Position numbers and translations under genes: made by a program. 64,000 nucleotides of DNA, from the NCBI GenBank assembly GCA_026874595.1, contig CM049307.1:8887579-8951578 (forward strand), in the 5' to 3' direction. The stretch is from Sipunculus nudus. Lineage: Eukaryota; Annelida; Sipuncula; Golfingiida; Sipunculidae. Shown here in pieces: positions 38,899 through 51,147 of this stretch. Under the pieces are notes generated by a model. It saw only the letters and a list, made by a program, of their open reading frames with translations, was not told the DNA's origin and did not search any database. Every line of letters begins with the position of its first letter. The first letter of the stretch is position 1.

Positions 38899-41800
38899 CT
38901 GAAAAATAAAAACAAAGATAACATTAACTGAAGGCTATAGAATTAAAAACAAGTAAATAGTTTTTCAAGTTTTTTTTGTTTTCTGAATTTTGGTTGCCTC
39001 TGCTACAATTAAGAAGATTCCAAGACACGGTGCATACTTACTTAATTTTTAGAAGGAATGGATCTTTTGGAAACAGAATTTATTTATTAAATTATTTTTT
39101 TAATGGTAAATATTATACATGAGAGCATGATGCTTCTATGGAATTTAATTGAAAAAATTAATTAATCATTTGGGTAAGATGCATATATATCAGCATGTAG
39201 GGTCCCAAGCATATATGGTCTTCAACAGGGATAATGACAGTGGTATATTAATGACACTGACAGGATATTATTTATAAATATATTCATAGAATCAGTGCTG
39301 CTTTATATGACTATTCAGTAAATTAAAATATTTATAAAGAAATGACTACTGTTGGACATTGCTCATATATGATTATTCATATAATCAGTGCTTGTCTTTA
39401 TAATAAATTATTATATATAAAGAAGTCACACTCATTTGATATTGCTCGTATAAATATTCATAAAAATTGTGTTACCATTATGACTGTGTATGGCAGGTCA
39501 TTTTACAGAAATGGATGTCCCAACTGTATGATATCAACTTCCAAACTGTTGATTAACAACCTGTCCCAAGATTTATTACTGCTTTCACATGAATTTTTTT
39601 AGAACAAATACAAGACATGAATTAAAAATGAATTAAAAAATTATGCACCACTTCTGTTTAACTAGCCAGTGAAGATTGTTTCATTAGGCTTAAAGCACCA
39701 TTGACCACCAGACTTTATTTCCTGAATGGTCAAGCTAATTGAGATCATTATCAGTACATTCTTTAACAAATGAGCATTTTTAAGCCATTTCACGGACATC
39801 ATGACAGGATTGCAACCAAAGTCATAGTAGGATAAAATTCTGCTTAAAAGTTCTTCAAGTTCAAATTAAGTCATAATTTTTACCAGTATTCTTATCAGAA
39901 AACCAGTTGACACAAAGCTATGCCTTTTATGTACAAAGCCATTATCAGTCATGTTAAGTTAAACTTATTTTGTGTTTCTTTCAGGAAACAGTTGGATTTA
40001 AATGGATTTGCTTTGATTAATAGTAATGTGTTTCATGGTCAAAGGGAAGAAGAAAATGAGAAATATTTACGAGTTACATGTATTTTACTACTTTGAAGGC
40101 GTGTGGCTGAGAAAGATGAGGATCTTTACTAAGAGTCACAACCCCCACTGTTTTAGTTGTTTGAGGTGGTTCAGATTTCTAATTTGACTTTTTCTCAAAA
40201 TGGTTCTGCTGAAGAAAAAGAAATACAAGATGACGACATATTTTGCCTAAATATTGCTTCCTGAAATTATAACTTTTTTTGGTAGTCCAGATTTAAAACA
40301 GCATAGCTTTTTACATATGTTTTTGTCCTCAAATGTCAAAACTACTGACGCATCTTCTGACATACTTTGAATGATTAACTAGTAAAGAACAACATATTGA
40401 GGTAAATTTTCAAAAAGTCATATTTACTAAATGTGACAAAAACTTCTCACCTTATTACATTTAGTGGTTCCTTAATATTTTACTTATTACTGATGCAATG
40501 TTTTCCTCTTTTATTTATGTCTCAGAACTTGAAAGTTACCAAAGTTCACTTAAAACAGTGGCCCTACACAAGTTCTTCTTACCATATGAGTTTAGCAGTT
40601 TACATTGTCATCATAGTATTTGTTATTTGTATATTCATTCTTCTGCTTTGAGGGCTTTCAGATTTGCAGTCTAGAATATTTTCTGATTGATTGATTCTTT
40701 CATTTATTCCCTCATAAATATGGTAGACATGTGAGAGTTTAAACTCATTAATACTGGATATATGCAGATCTGTTCTCTTTTGGGTAACAAACTAAGAGCA
40801 TTAAGTGGCCTTGCATGCTTGCTTTGTTGTTAAATGATATTGCCTGAGAGTCAGATATACTGGTATTTATATATATGAAGTTCAAATTCAGAAAAGTGAT
40901 TTTTAGGGTTACATGATTAAGTTAAGAGTAATTCTTGATCACTGTCTTGGCAAATAAATTGCAGGCCAAATAACATTTTAAAAAGAATGTTTTGATCTTT
41001 GAGGTAAATTTTTGAGCTTTTCAGCAAAAGAAATGTACCTTTTTGTGATACTCTGTTATTTTCTTCTTGTCTCACAATGAATAAAAACAATTTGAATGAG
41101 TGTATAGAGTGCTTTTAGGGATAAAAATGGAAAATTAAAACGAACACATAACTTTGTGAGGATCATACCGTATCTGAATAAGATGGTTGTTTTTGTGACA
41201 AACATCTCTTCACTTGTCATCAGACATGCTGTAGAATGGTAAGATTGCTGGCAAAGATACTACGCCCAGTAAAGATCGAAACTAATAGAATCACTGAAGA
41301 AATTAACCATTTTCTGCCCCCTTCCAGTCTGCTGTGGTGGCTGGCTTTCAAACACTGCACTTGCCGGCACACGATCAAATCCTGCTTATCCCATCTCATT
41401 GAGAGTGGAATGAAGTAAGTGACTTAATGAAAACAAATGGCCGTCTCCTCATGGAAGTGATTCCTCAGACCTCCTCATGGAACACCTGTAATTCTATTTG
41501 TCAGTCTTCACCATGATGGAATAAATTTACAGACTTGGGTTTAAAAGTGATTTAAATGCACCTGCTACCTACTGACAATTCGTTTTAATTTTTTTATGTT
41601 TTAAATAAATATATTCAAATAAATTGATGAATTGATAACAAAATTGATGTGTACTTAAAGTTGCACCAATTTTAATTATTGAATCATGACTTTTAATTCA
41701 ATATTTTTATTTTCTTTATCTGTGATTTTCCCTTGTTAATTAAGCATTTTTGATATATTTCTGCATGATACTAAGTGTTACATTTAATTCAGTTTTCCTT

Positions 41801-42055
41801 ATGTCTATAAAAAAGCACATGGCATAAATTATTTTTACCTACAATATACACATTTTATGAGGAGGATATGAGAATGTGATTTTATTTATAAAAAATTGTG
41901 GTAACTGATACCACATTCCTGTGGTATATAAATTTTTTTGTGATTTTCACATAGTTTTTTAAGTATTTCTTAACAAAATTAAAATTTCTTGAATCCTGAG
42001 CCAAATATCATCCATTACACTATGAAGATGCATGAAATGATATGTCCTTTGTCCT

Positions 42056-42142
<87 letters not shown>

Positions 42143-45100
42143 CTCATTTATTCAAATATTTTTAATTATCATTAAAGATACAATGAATTCAAGATCACTG
42201 TAGTTTTGCTCATGATATTCAGGTCAGCTTACCGTGGCTTTCCTGTACTTTTCTGCTGCTGTTAATATGTCATTAGAGTCGAAGGATCTTCTAGCTGAGC
42301 ACCTTCGGTCTAACCTCAATAATTCAGTCTGGAACAAAGAAACATACAGACAATTTAGCTTAAACCATGTCTAAATGAGCATAATGAACAAATTTGTCAT
42401 ATAACAAATGAATTATGGAGGTTTCACAGGATCTTCGAGTGTTTGAGTTAACAATTACCTGATGATTTGAATTGTGATGCACTATAAGGAAGATTATTGG
42501 ATGAATAATGATGTACTATAAGAGAGATTATTGGATGATTAATTATGTATTATAAGAGAGATAATTAGATGAATAATTATGTACTATAGGAGAGATCATT
42601 GGATGAATAATTATGTACAATAAGAGAGATTATTGGATGAATAATAATGTACTGTAAGAGAGATAATTGGATGAATAATTATGTACTATAAGAGAGATTA
42701 TTGGATGAATAATTATGTACAATAAGAGAGATTATAGGGTGAATAATTATTTTCAAGCAAATGTAGCATTAAAAAATTGTCTCTCAAAGCTGTGAGGATT
42801 GTCAATCATTAATTAGTACAATAAACCAAGAAGTTAAAAGGTAAATAAATATGAATAAAAATTGAGCAGATAACAATAAAGAATGTTTTATTTTCCAGAG
42901 CAGAATCACTTAAACTTGCCATTAATACACTTTTTTCAACCCCCTAAAACAGATAATTTGTAAATAAGCTAAAGCCTGTTTTCTTTGTAAATTGTTATTC
43001 TAAGTGTCATATACAGTGACTGAATATTGATTAAACTGCATAAAAAATGCAGCAGACAACCAAAATGTTAAAAGGAAACATTACAAAAAACGTTTTATTC
43101 ATGTATGACCTGTTTGTGGTTATAATGTCAGGTTTTTTTCTAAAAACAAGATTTTGTACATGGGGAACTTGTGCTCTGGCATGAACTACATCAGAAGTGA
43201 CAAATAACATTCGTTATCTTGGGGAAAGAAACTCCGATGTAAAAGTTTTCACTCTACCAAATATTAGATTTATCTTCTGAGAATGAAAACCAGGATTTTT
43301 TTCTTATTTTTAGCTTGAAAAATGTAACTGACAGTACCTTTTTTTGGGGGGGGGGAAATGAAGTTATCATTAAATTATTAGGAATCTGTAAATGATCCAT
43401 AAAAATTTGATGGTGAATGCTAGTCATGACTCTGTGTGGTGTGTAAGACTGGTCAGGTATTGCCATGTCACTGTATGAGCGTATCGTGATAACGGTATAT
43501 CGTGATATGTTTGCATGAGTATAAAGATATGGCCATGGTCAAAAGGATCAAAAGAAATCAGTGAACAAAGGTGTCACAGCTTTATGGAGCTTATTAGTGC
43601 CAGGATTTTTCATGTACAAAGAAAGTCTTGAAAATTTTCTTTACTCAGTTCACTTATGGGGAAAAGACAGTGGCTGTATATATTTAATGAGTGGTAAATT
43701 ATTGATTTAATATAGAAAAAAAGAATACATTTTCACATTGTCTTTGCTACCTGATGGTGACAATTTCAACACGGGTTGGTCTCCTTTTAATGAAAAAGAT
43801 TATCAGTCACTTGAATGTAGAAAAATAATTAGTATATTTTGAAGAAAAATTTACATTTTGAAATAGAAATTCTTATTGAAATATGCTTTATGACATGTTG
43901 GGTGAATTATCATTTAACTATAATTTTGTTACAGTATGTTGTTGTCTGGTTTTGTTCTTTTGTATACAATAAAGGGATTCTGTCTCAGAAAAATACAATA
44001 AATAACTTACTGTAGAAGGTAAGAGAAGATGATTACAGGAAGTAAAAACTATGAGCAAGAGCTAGGAATAATTGACTGTATAACATCACATGGATAGAGA
44101 GAAAGATCATTGTATGAATTAGGAACCTGGATTGTATTGTTTGCCAGGAGCATGTCAGAGAAGCCAGTAGTGAGGATTATCATAAAACTAGCTGCTATTT
44201 ATGGTCACACATCAGCATGCTTATTTCCCAGTAAATATTTGGGACTAAATTGAATTCCATATAGTGGCTGTTGTTTGGTCCATTATCTGATGTGGTAGTC
44301 AGTGTTGCTTTTAGTTCCTCTGTTGTTAGTGGACCTCGGTGTCCAGTTGCGGATGTCCTAGTGATGGTGTGTGGATTTAACCCCTGTGACCTCAACCTCA
44401 TGCCTAACCAAAAATCCTGCCCTGGTTTCAGCATTAGAATCATTTCCTTATATATCCTGTTTTGCCACAACCCACTGCTAAAAATAGAGCCTACTGCAAA
44501 ATATTAATCAATTATTCAAGCTTCATTTTGTTTTTCAGGTAATTATCCTCTTAATTGGATCTTCACAGATTCTGCACACTCAAGAAATTCTAAAAAAGTC
44601 TATGCTTCCAATGGCTATTTGGTTCCTGAAACTAAGCAAGTTTATAATTAAACAACCAATCCCTGTATCCTTACCAGCACCCTGTTTGTGTAAATAGCAC
44701 ACACCCATAGGCTTTATAGTTGTTTCTCTGAAAAAGCATTCAGTGTTGAATAAAGGTCATATGGTAGGTTAAATCTTTTTTTTAAAAATTCAACCAAAGA
44801 ATGTTGCTGTGTTGTAAGTATTTATTCAAAGTAGAATCGTAGATTTCAGAACCTTAAATAGATAACCCTTGCCAAAATAGTTTGAACGCTTACAGTTTGT
44901 TGAATAAATTATCAACTGTTCAGATCTGAAGAAAATTTTGGGAATCAGTTCTTTTATTTAGTTCTCTTCTGTTCTTTGTAAGTCTATATTATCATATTTT
45001 TGTTCACTTGTTTAGTTGATAATATGTTTATTTTTGTTTTATGTTTTTGAACATAGCTAGAATGAACACTTTTTGATCAGCACTCATGGTTTCATTTGGC

Positions 45101-46318
45101 ATATAACAGTCCATGTCAGACTAATTTGAACCAAACTTGAAATCATTTGTATGGATGAATCTGGTTAAGGACATGATAAGCTTTCATTTATAGTTGTAAG
45201 AGTGGTTACAGCAGGACGAATATAGATCACTAAATCACCTGCCACTTGAGCAAGAGATGCAATAATAGTCTCAACTTTTTAAATACCATAATAAAATCAA
45301 TATACACTGGTGCATATGTTTACTTCAAACTTATGTATTTAAAAAGTATTACAAAATAGGTATAATGGCTAATAATATATGCTCTCCTTGCAAAAAAGTA
45401 TGCATATTGAAATATGCATAGAAATATGAAGAAAACAATCCAAAATATTTACCAAATTACAGATGACTTTTTACAGCCAAACTTTAGAATAAGTGCATGA
45501 ATATATATAAGGCAAAAAAAAAAGTTACGGTTCTCAGGCACGTTTTTCAGGAATCAGTACGGACACGCATTATTTTATTTATAACTTTTTTTGTTTATGT
45601 TTCATATGATCAGGGAAAAGCATGAAAATAACAAAAATGTTTTTATAAACAGGTAAAAGCACTACATAACAAAGGAAATCTTATCAAAATTGTATTATTT
45701 TATCTTCTTGAAAAATGAAAATCAAAATAAAAATTTTTGATGCAGGGGTTTAAAATTGATGCAGACAGTGCCTTAGAACCATACCTTTTATTTTTTATTT
45801 TAGCCTTAAGATAAATATGTCACCCATCTAAAACTGGCATATATTACCCTTCAGGATATTATAAAAAAACTACTCCATTATGCATCTTTTTAGACTACAG
45901 ATAGTGGCAAGATACATATATCAGTTGATTACATCAGATGTAATAGTTTACTAGTAGATCACAGTGTATTTTTGCTGAGTTCATTTAGCATTTAATAAAT
46001 TTCTATGTTTATCATACATTAAACAATCCTTACCTGTACAAGTTTATTAACTGTCCACCTGACCAGTGGCCACACTGTGCATTTGCTCGATATTTCTTCA
46101 TCATCATTCAGCTTCCAAAATGTGTCAAGAGTTCTCCAAGTATCTGTTAGATCTTGTGCTGGGCTGCTGGCTCCATGGCTGTATGTACTGCTTGTTGTGT
46201 CCTGTGACCGCTTTCCAGGCATCCATCCCTTACTGAAATGGTAGGCTTGACCAGAGCATTGCTGCATCAAAAGTAGTACCCCAACTGTCAGGCTTAGCAT
46301 GGCTGTTTTGTAGTTCAT
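38848..46318 (-). CDS. GnRH: GnRH-type neuropeptide precursor (three coding exons)
   Basis: Encodes a secreted prepropeptide processed to an amidated 11-residue GnRH-like hormone that would act on a GnRH/corazonin-type GPCR. Coding exons: 46318-46034, 42328-42233 and 38898-38848, joined in phase 0 (95+32+16 = 143 residues). Seen: hydrophobic signal peptide 1-23, then Q24-P34 = QAYHFSKGWMP, Gly35 for amidation, Lys36-Arg37 for cleavage, then an associated peptide 38-143 with only two mature cysteines (C80, C105), likely paired. The family pattern Q-x-Y-H-F-S-x-G-W-x-P is fully kept; Lys at position 7 replaces the Asn usual in molluscs, and Met is at 10. All three splice junctions are canonical. 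Its length is within the family's range (about 90-150). Corazonin or AKH is less likely because those are shorter or lack HFSxGWxP. Exon 4 is the least certain part. Confidence 0.93.
41328..41414 (+). other. Candidate plus-strand exon within GnRH intron 3
   Basis: Strong acceptor (tttctgcccccttccag) and strong donor (gtaagtga) flank 87 nt that are GC-richer than neighbours and open in one frame only (LLWWLAFKHCTCRHTIKSCL...). No family recognised; antisense to GnRH. May be a chance pair of sites. Confidence 0.25.
42059..42140. repeat. (AT)41 microsatellite
   Basis: 82 nt of uninterrupted alternating A and T, just downstream of GnRH exon 3. Confidence 0.99.
42233..42328 (-). CDS. GnRH: GnRH exon 3: associated-peptide segment
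   Basis: Acceptor TTTCTTTGTTCCAG, 96-nt exon (exactly 32 codons), donor ACG then GTAAGC. Phase 0 at both ends. It translates T-E-L-L-R-L-D-R-R-C then S-A-R-R-S-F-D, followed by a stretch ending E-K-Y-R-K-A-T; it adds the second mature Cys and several basic pairs that could be cut. Too short to stand out as an ORF. Confidence 0.85.
42329..46033 (-). other. GnRH: GnRH intron 2
   Basis: 3.7 kb, GT...AG. Contains the 34-bp array at 42473-42750 and a weakly tRNA-like block at 44285-44400; otherwise nothing recognised. Confidence 0.75.
42473..42750. repeat. 34-bp tandem array, about 8 copies
   Basis: Units of the form ggatgaataattatgtacta then taagagagattatt, with scattered substitutions (acaataag, actgtaag, actatagg). 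Lies 145 bp upstream of exon 3 within the intron. Confidence 0.92.
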
Positions 46319-46327
46319 TCTCGCCAG
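46034..46327 (-). CDS. GnRH: GnRH exon 2: signal peptide, hormone, start of associated peptide
   Basis: Minus-strand acceptor TTCTATTTAAG precedes CTGGCGAGA and the ATG at 46318. Reads M1-Q95 and ends CTTGTACAG before intron GTAAGG, a strong donor. Without splicing the frame stops four codons later (VRIV-stop), as expected at a real exon edge. The hormone-coding stretch contains AGTAAGG (Ser-Lys codons), an accidental donor-like motif. The exon's 5' edge lies inside a 57-bp tandem duplication. Confidence 0.93.
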
Positions 46328-46510
46328 CTTAAATAGAAACAGAAAGAGGCTTAGTTAGGTGATCTTGCAGTTCCTTCTGTCAAGCTTTAATAGAAATAGA
46401 ATCAGGCTAAGAATGGTTGTCTTTTAGTTGATTCTGTCTAACTTAAGTTTAATTAGAAGGGCCGTCTTATAGTTCATACTGTCTAGCTCTAGTACAAACA
46501 GAAACAGGTT
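46292..46510 (-). repeat. 57-bp imperfect tandem duplication over GnRH exon-2 start
   Basis: Corresponding blocks begin at 46292, 46349 and 46406 (57-bp steps), and a fourth is offset by 45 (12-bp deletion); a partial fifth ends near 46510. Shared plus-strand pattern: 'gctnag...gtnntn-tagttnattctg-tc-agctt-aatagaaacag'. Unit 1 contains the real acceptor and ATG. Unit 4 has ATG at 46477 opening MNYKTALLIKL..., identical to the first six residues of the precursor, and stops after 17 codons. Units 2 and 3 have lost the ATG. Confidence 0.85.
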
Positions 46511-49500
46511 AAGCTTTAGATCCAGATGTCAATCAACAATGATGCCTATGTAGTTGACCAGTGACCAGTAGAAGAATGTGTTGGTTCTCTCTGGTTGTAC
46601 ATAACATTGTACATAACATTTTGTGTACTTCCTACAAGGGGTGTACAGTTCATTTACAAAGTGTCTATTTTTTTAATGTTTGTCAACAGTGTCACTTGTA
46701 ACAATGATTCAAGAGTTCTCCATTTTACAGATTTTTCCTATGTAAAAACTAAACAAGTATCTGTTTAAAACCATACATCATATAAAAGCATTCATACATA
46801 TACATTTAGATAATATAGCATTTCTGTGGGTTTGCTTCCATTAGGCATAGTTTGATCAATGAAAATGAACCTTTTTTAAATGTATTTGTTCTATAAGATT
46901 TGTAGAGTGAGAAATTTTAATTTTTAGTCAGGTTCAGACATATGCAATTTACAATAGTTATTGCAGTACTCTCAGTGATATATGTTATATTTATTGAAGA
47001 TATTTCATTCATCTGTGTGTGTCATTTTCCTTAATAAAATCACTGATTATTGAATGTGTTATCAATAGTAACATATATATTTATTTGTAACAAAACAAAG
47101 GAACCATCATCAATATTGTACATATATGATATATCATACTTGAAAACAAAGAAAACAGGATCTATATTAAGCCAAAAGTTATTTCTATATTTTGTACTAT
47201 TTTAGGTTTCCTTGACAGATTTGACTCATTGTAGAATGGTAGTGCTATACTTGAGATTCACTTTCCTCTGACTTGTTGAACAAGTCACTTGTGAAAAACC
47301 CTCATTTAGTATATCTACTATACCTGAAAAAATATTGGTACTTTAGTCGCTGCAATATGAGGTCACTGCAAGCAAACAATATTGCCAAGATGTTTGATGT
47401 TATAAAACTTTTACTAAATTAAATTTACCAGCATTGACCTTTGAACTGCCTAATTTGAAAAATAATTATAATTAACTTTTATTTTGTATTGTTCTCTTTA
47501 TATATACGAGAAAAATAATAAATATTATGAAAGATGTTTAGATTTACTACTGGCTATCATGGTGGAATATCAAATCAGGACTCCTTACATTTCAGAAATC
47601 TTTGGATGTGGCACATTAGAAAATGGAGGACCCTGATAGTGACATAGTCATTTTTCATACAATACCTGTCCTTCCTCTGTCAGTTGGAAAAAAGTTTGTA
47701 AAGCCAAAGATATAAAAAAAAAACACTTTACTAATATCTGAATAAATCAGTGAATTGATACAACTTTACTAGAAGTCACATGACCTGGTCACATGGATCT
47801 TGAGTGACATCATATGTTGTAATCACATGGATTTCTGTATACTGCTAATTATAATCAGTCTTGTGTCTGTCTGGCTACATCAGCAGCTGAGCAACAATTC
47901 ACCATCATAATCCATGTTTCCCTTACCATAGGATAATTGGTGAACATGTCTATGCACTTTCAGAATACCCAATGAGTCATATATATGAACACACAGTTGG
48001 TATAGTAATTAAAATAACAGAATCACTTCGAAGTACATATTAATATGCACATACCTATATGCTATTTTGCTATGTTGAATTCATAAATAAATTCTTTTTA
48101 TTGATTTGATTATTGCAGGAATTATATTTTGTATGACCAAAAAGACGTATTGTTTGTGCATCTGACAGAATAAGATTGTTGGTTTTATTGCATATAACTA
48201 AAAGATTTGATACAAATGTATTATAATGGAAGAACCACAACCTTGGGCCATAAGTTGCTGTAAATTAAAGTTTTCCTGTTAAAATGAAACTTGATAACAC
48301 TCATGGAATGAAATTTAGCGGCTCTTTCTATAGAAATTGTAGAAAAGAATAGAACCATACATGATTACAGTGATTAAAGCTAGGTATATCCACAAAAATA
48401 TTATTTTCACTGAGAATGCTCCATACTTACCATAGCTTCATATTGCTTGGCAACTCCTTACACATTTACATTTAGCCATATGCTTTTGAATGTTGCATGT
48501 TTGGTCAGTGTTATTTGAATGTTGACAGATGCTGATCAAGGGTGCTAGATTTGTATTGGTTAGAGAATGTTTTATCACCACAAAAAAAGAGAAGTCTCCT
48601 AACCTTTACAGTTCATATTTTTGATAGAGATTTATTGGGTATATTACCACTGGCTGAATTCCAATAGTGTGAATATAAAGGTATAGTAGCATGAATCTTA
48701 AGAAATGGTTAATTTTAGGGGCATCAAGAATCACAATCATATGATGAACACAGGAGGTTTTTTGTAGTACTTTGATGCACAATATTACAGCTTCACAGAG
48801 CCCTTGATGATTGGGGTCTGTTCATTCCCTGGGTTCTGTGATTGGCTAGATTTGGCCATGTGTGTGTGAAACTGGTGTCTTGAAAAAGCTCTCTGTGGTC
48901 ACGTAGAAAGTTCTTTGCCAGGAGACAACCAAGCCTTCCAAAGGTGACAAGACTATTTGCCTCCTTATGGAAAGCAAGGTGCTAATTGTGACACATATGG
49001 TGTTTCATGGGAGAAACTAATATTAGAAATACCACCCAGTCGTTGCATGTGGGATGGTTTCTTTAAACCCAATCTCTTCCACTATTTGCCCAGAAACTTA
49101 CACATGTATAAATCCCTGCATTACTAACATTGTTTCAACGACAGTAAAACCAACAGGTCTTGTCACTTGATGGCAGCACAGAGTTAATGGAAATCAAATT
49201 ATCATGCCTATTGCCTAATGCCATTTTACAAGCCCTTGTAAAAATTAATAGTCCTACTCAAAGACTCAAGACTTCTTACTAATTAGTGAATTGGCTTAGT
49301 GACGTCATGTCACCCACATATGTCAGATGTTCAGAACTAGTTGACATGTCTCGTTTGTGCTGTATAATTATAGACGATAAAAAGTATTATTGCAAGGGAA
49401 GACCCAAAACCTGTTCAAGATGATTGCTGAAGGAAATGTCTGCAGGTCTATTATTTTATGTGACACCTCGAAGAAATGGTCTGCTGATGCAGACCTTTTA

Positions 49501-50236
49501 AAACAGACCATTCATCTTTCAATGACAGAGTCAGAATTTACTTGCTTTTAGAGCCAAGTTTACAGCTTGGGATGTATGAAATATCACTTCTTTGTGGTCT
49601 TCTAGATAGAAGATTGACTGTTTATCTTAGATTTATAAGCCTTAAACTACCCCATAAATGATTTCCACAGACATTAACGTATATACCTTTAAAGAATCTG
49701 TAAGTCCTCTTAAATAAATTACTAAGTGCACTCCTATGAATTGCTGTAGATGCTAAAATTGGCATTAGTTTGTCACAAGAAACACTGGGAATTATCCTCT
49801 TCAATGTGTTATTGCTTTAGGATAAGACCATCTCTTATCTCACCAGCTCTTATTAAAATGGTCTGCTTTTTGCACATTGCCATTTAATTTTCAAATGCTT
49901 GAAGTACATGCTGATTGTGATAAATAGTGAGGCCTGTACCTAACTTCCTTCTGTTAATCTTCCAGATAAATTACTTGAAAATCCCAAATAAATGTTTAAA
50001 TGGGTGTGCGTTCCAGTTAGAGAAATAATTGCCCCGGTGTTGTCACACCAGGTTTCCTTATGATTATAAAATTGAAGTCTTTGCATTCATAATAGTGACT
50101 AATCATTTATTATCATGAAATGTTAACAGTTCACTTTCTCTTTTTCTATTTCTATCTTTCTTTCTCTCTATCTCTCTTGCTCTCTCTCTTTCTCTCTCAT
50201 GCTCTCTCTCTCTCTCTCTTCCTTCCTCCCCCTTAG

Positions 50237-50316
50237 GACTGAATGAAAGACAAAACTCTGAAGATGACTAATACTGCATCTGATCATCTCTTTCCTAAAC
50301 CACCTACACCTGGCTT
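50237..50316 (+). other. Candidate plus-strand exon within GnRH intron 1
   Basis: A long pyrimidine tract ending cccccttag, 80 nt, then donor gtgagtg. One frame starts ATG after an in-frame stop and reads MKDKTLKMTNTASDHLFPKP and onwards into the donor. No family recognised; the pyrimidine tract is a CT microsatellite, so the acceptor may be fortuitous. Confidence 0.2.
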
Positions 50317-50571
50317 GTGAGTGCTAGTTATAGACCTGTAGTTTGTAACAGTATAGAACATAATGACACGTTTAATGATACAATTGTATATAAATTCCTT
50401 AATGTAGACTTATTAATCATATCTGATAATCAATGAGGGAGACATTTTCCATTTACTCAAATATCTCATTGAAATGAAGCTGAAACTTATGGAATCTATT
50501 CTTATTCCTCTCTCTCTCTCTCCCTCTCTCTCTCTCTCTCTCACACACACACATACACCATGATACACACA

Positions 50572-51147
50572 CAGGCCTTGCAGCTTGCAAGCTTTGCATG
50601 CCTTTTGATATGATTTCCAATGACAGCTTGCAGGCCTTGCATGCCTTTAGATATGATTTACAGAGACAGACCTTGCAGGCTTTGCATGCCATTAGATATG
50701 ATTTCCAATGACAGCTTGTAGGCTTTGCATGCCTTTAGATATTATTTACAATGACAGCTTGCAGACCTTTTGATATGATTTACAATGACAGACCTTGCAG
50801 GCTTTGCATGCCTTTAGATATGATTTACAAAGACAGACCTTGCAGGCTTTGCATGCCTTTAGATATGATTTCCAATGACAGCTTGCAGGCTTTGCATGCC
50901 TTTAGATATGATTTACAATGACAGCTTGCAGGCCTTTTGATATGATTTACAAAGACAGACCTTGCAGGCTTTGCATGCCTTTAGATATAATTTACAATGA
51001 CAGCTTGCAGGCCTTTTGATATGATTTACAAAGACAGACCTTGCAGGCTTTGCATGCCTTTAGATATAATTTACAATGACAGCTTGCAGGCCTTTTGATT
51101 TGATTTACAATGACAGACCTTGCAGGCCTTGCATGCCTTTAGATCTG
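50572..51147. repeat. Composite 43/45/34-bp minisatellite
   Basis: About 14 units of gcttgcaggccttgcatgcc then tttagatatgatttacaatgaca (43 bp), or beginning gaccttgcagg (45 bp), or shortened to 34 bp by loss of the 'tttgcatgcc' part. Two diverged units lie isolated at about 51624-51686. The CTTGCAGGC/GCATGC parts make short palindromes. Confidence 0.93.

Larger units (their letters stand above)
38899..42232 (-). other. GnRH: GnRH intron 3
   Basis: 3.3 kb, GT...AG. AT-rich, with an (AT)41 tract at 42059-42140. Contains possible opposite-strand exons at 41328-41414 and 39985. Confidence 0.7.

Noticed and set aside
44285-44400. Possible third tRNA-derived SINE head
   Set aside because: A weak B-box-like 'ggatttaacccc' is present but the A box is poor and spacing is too long.
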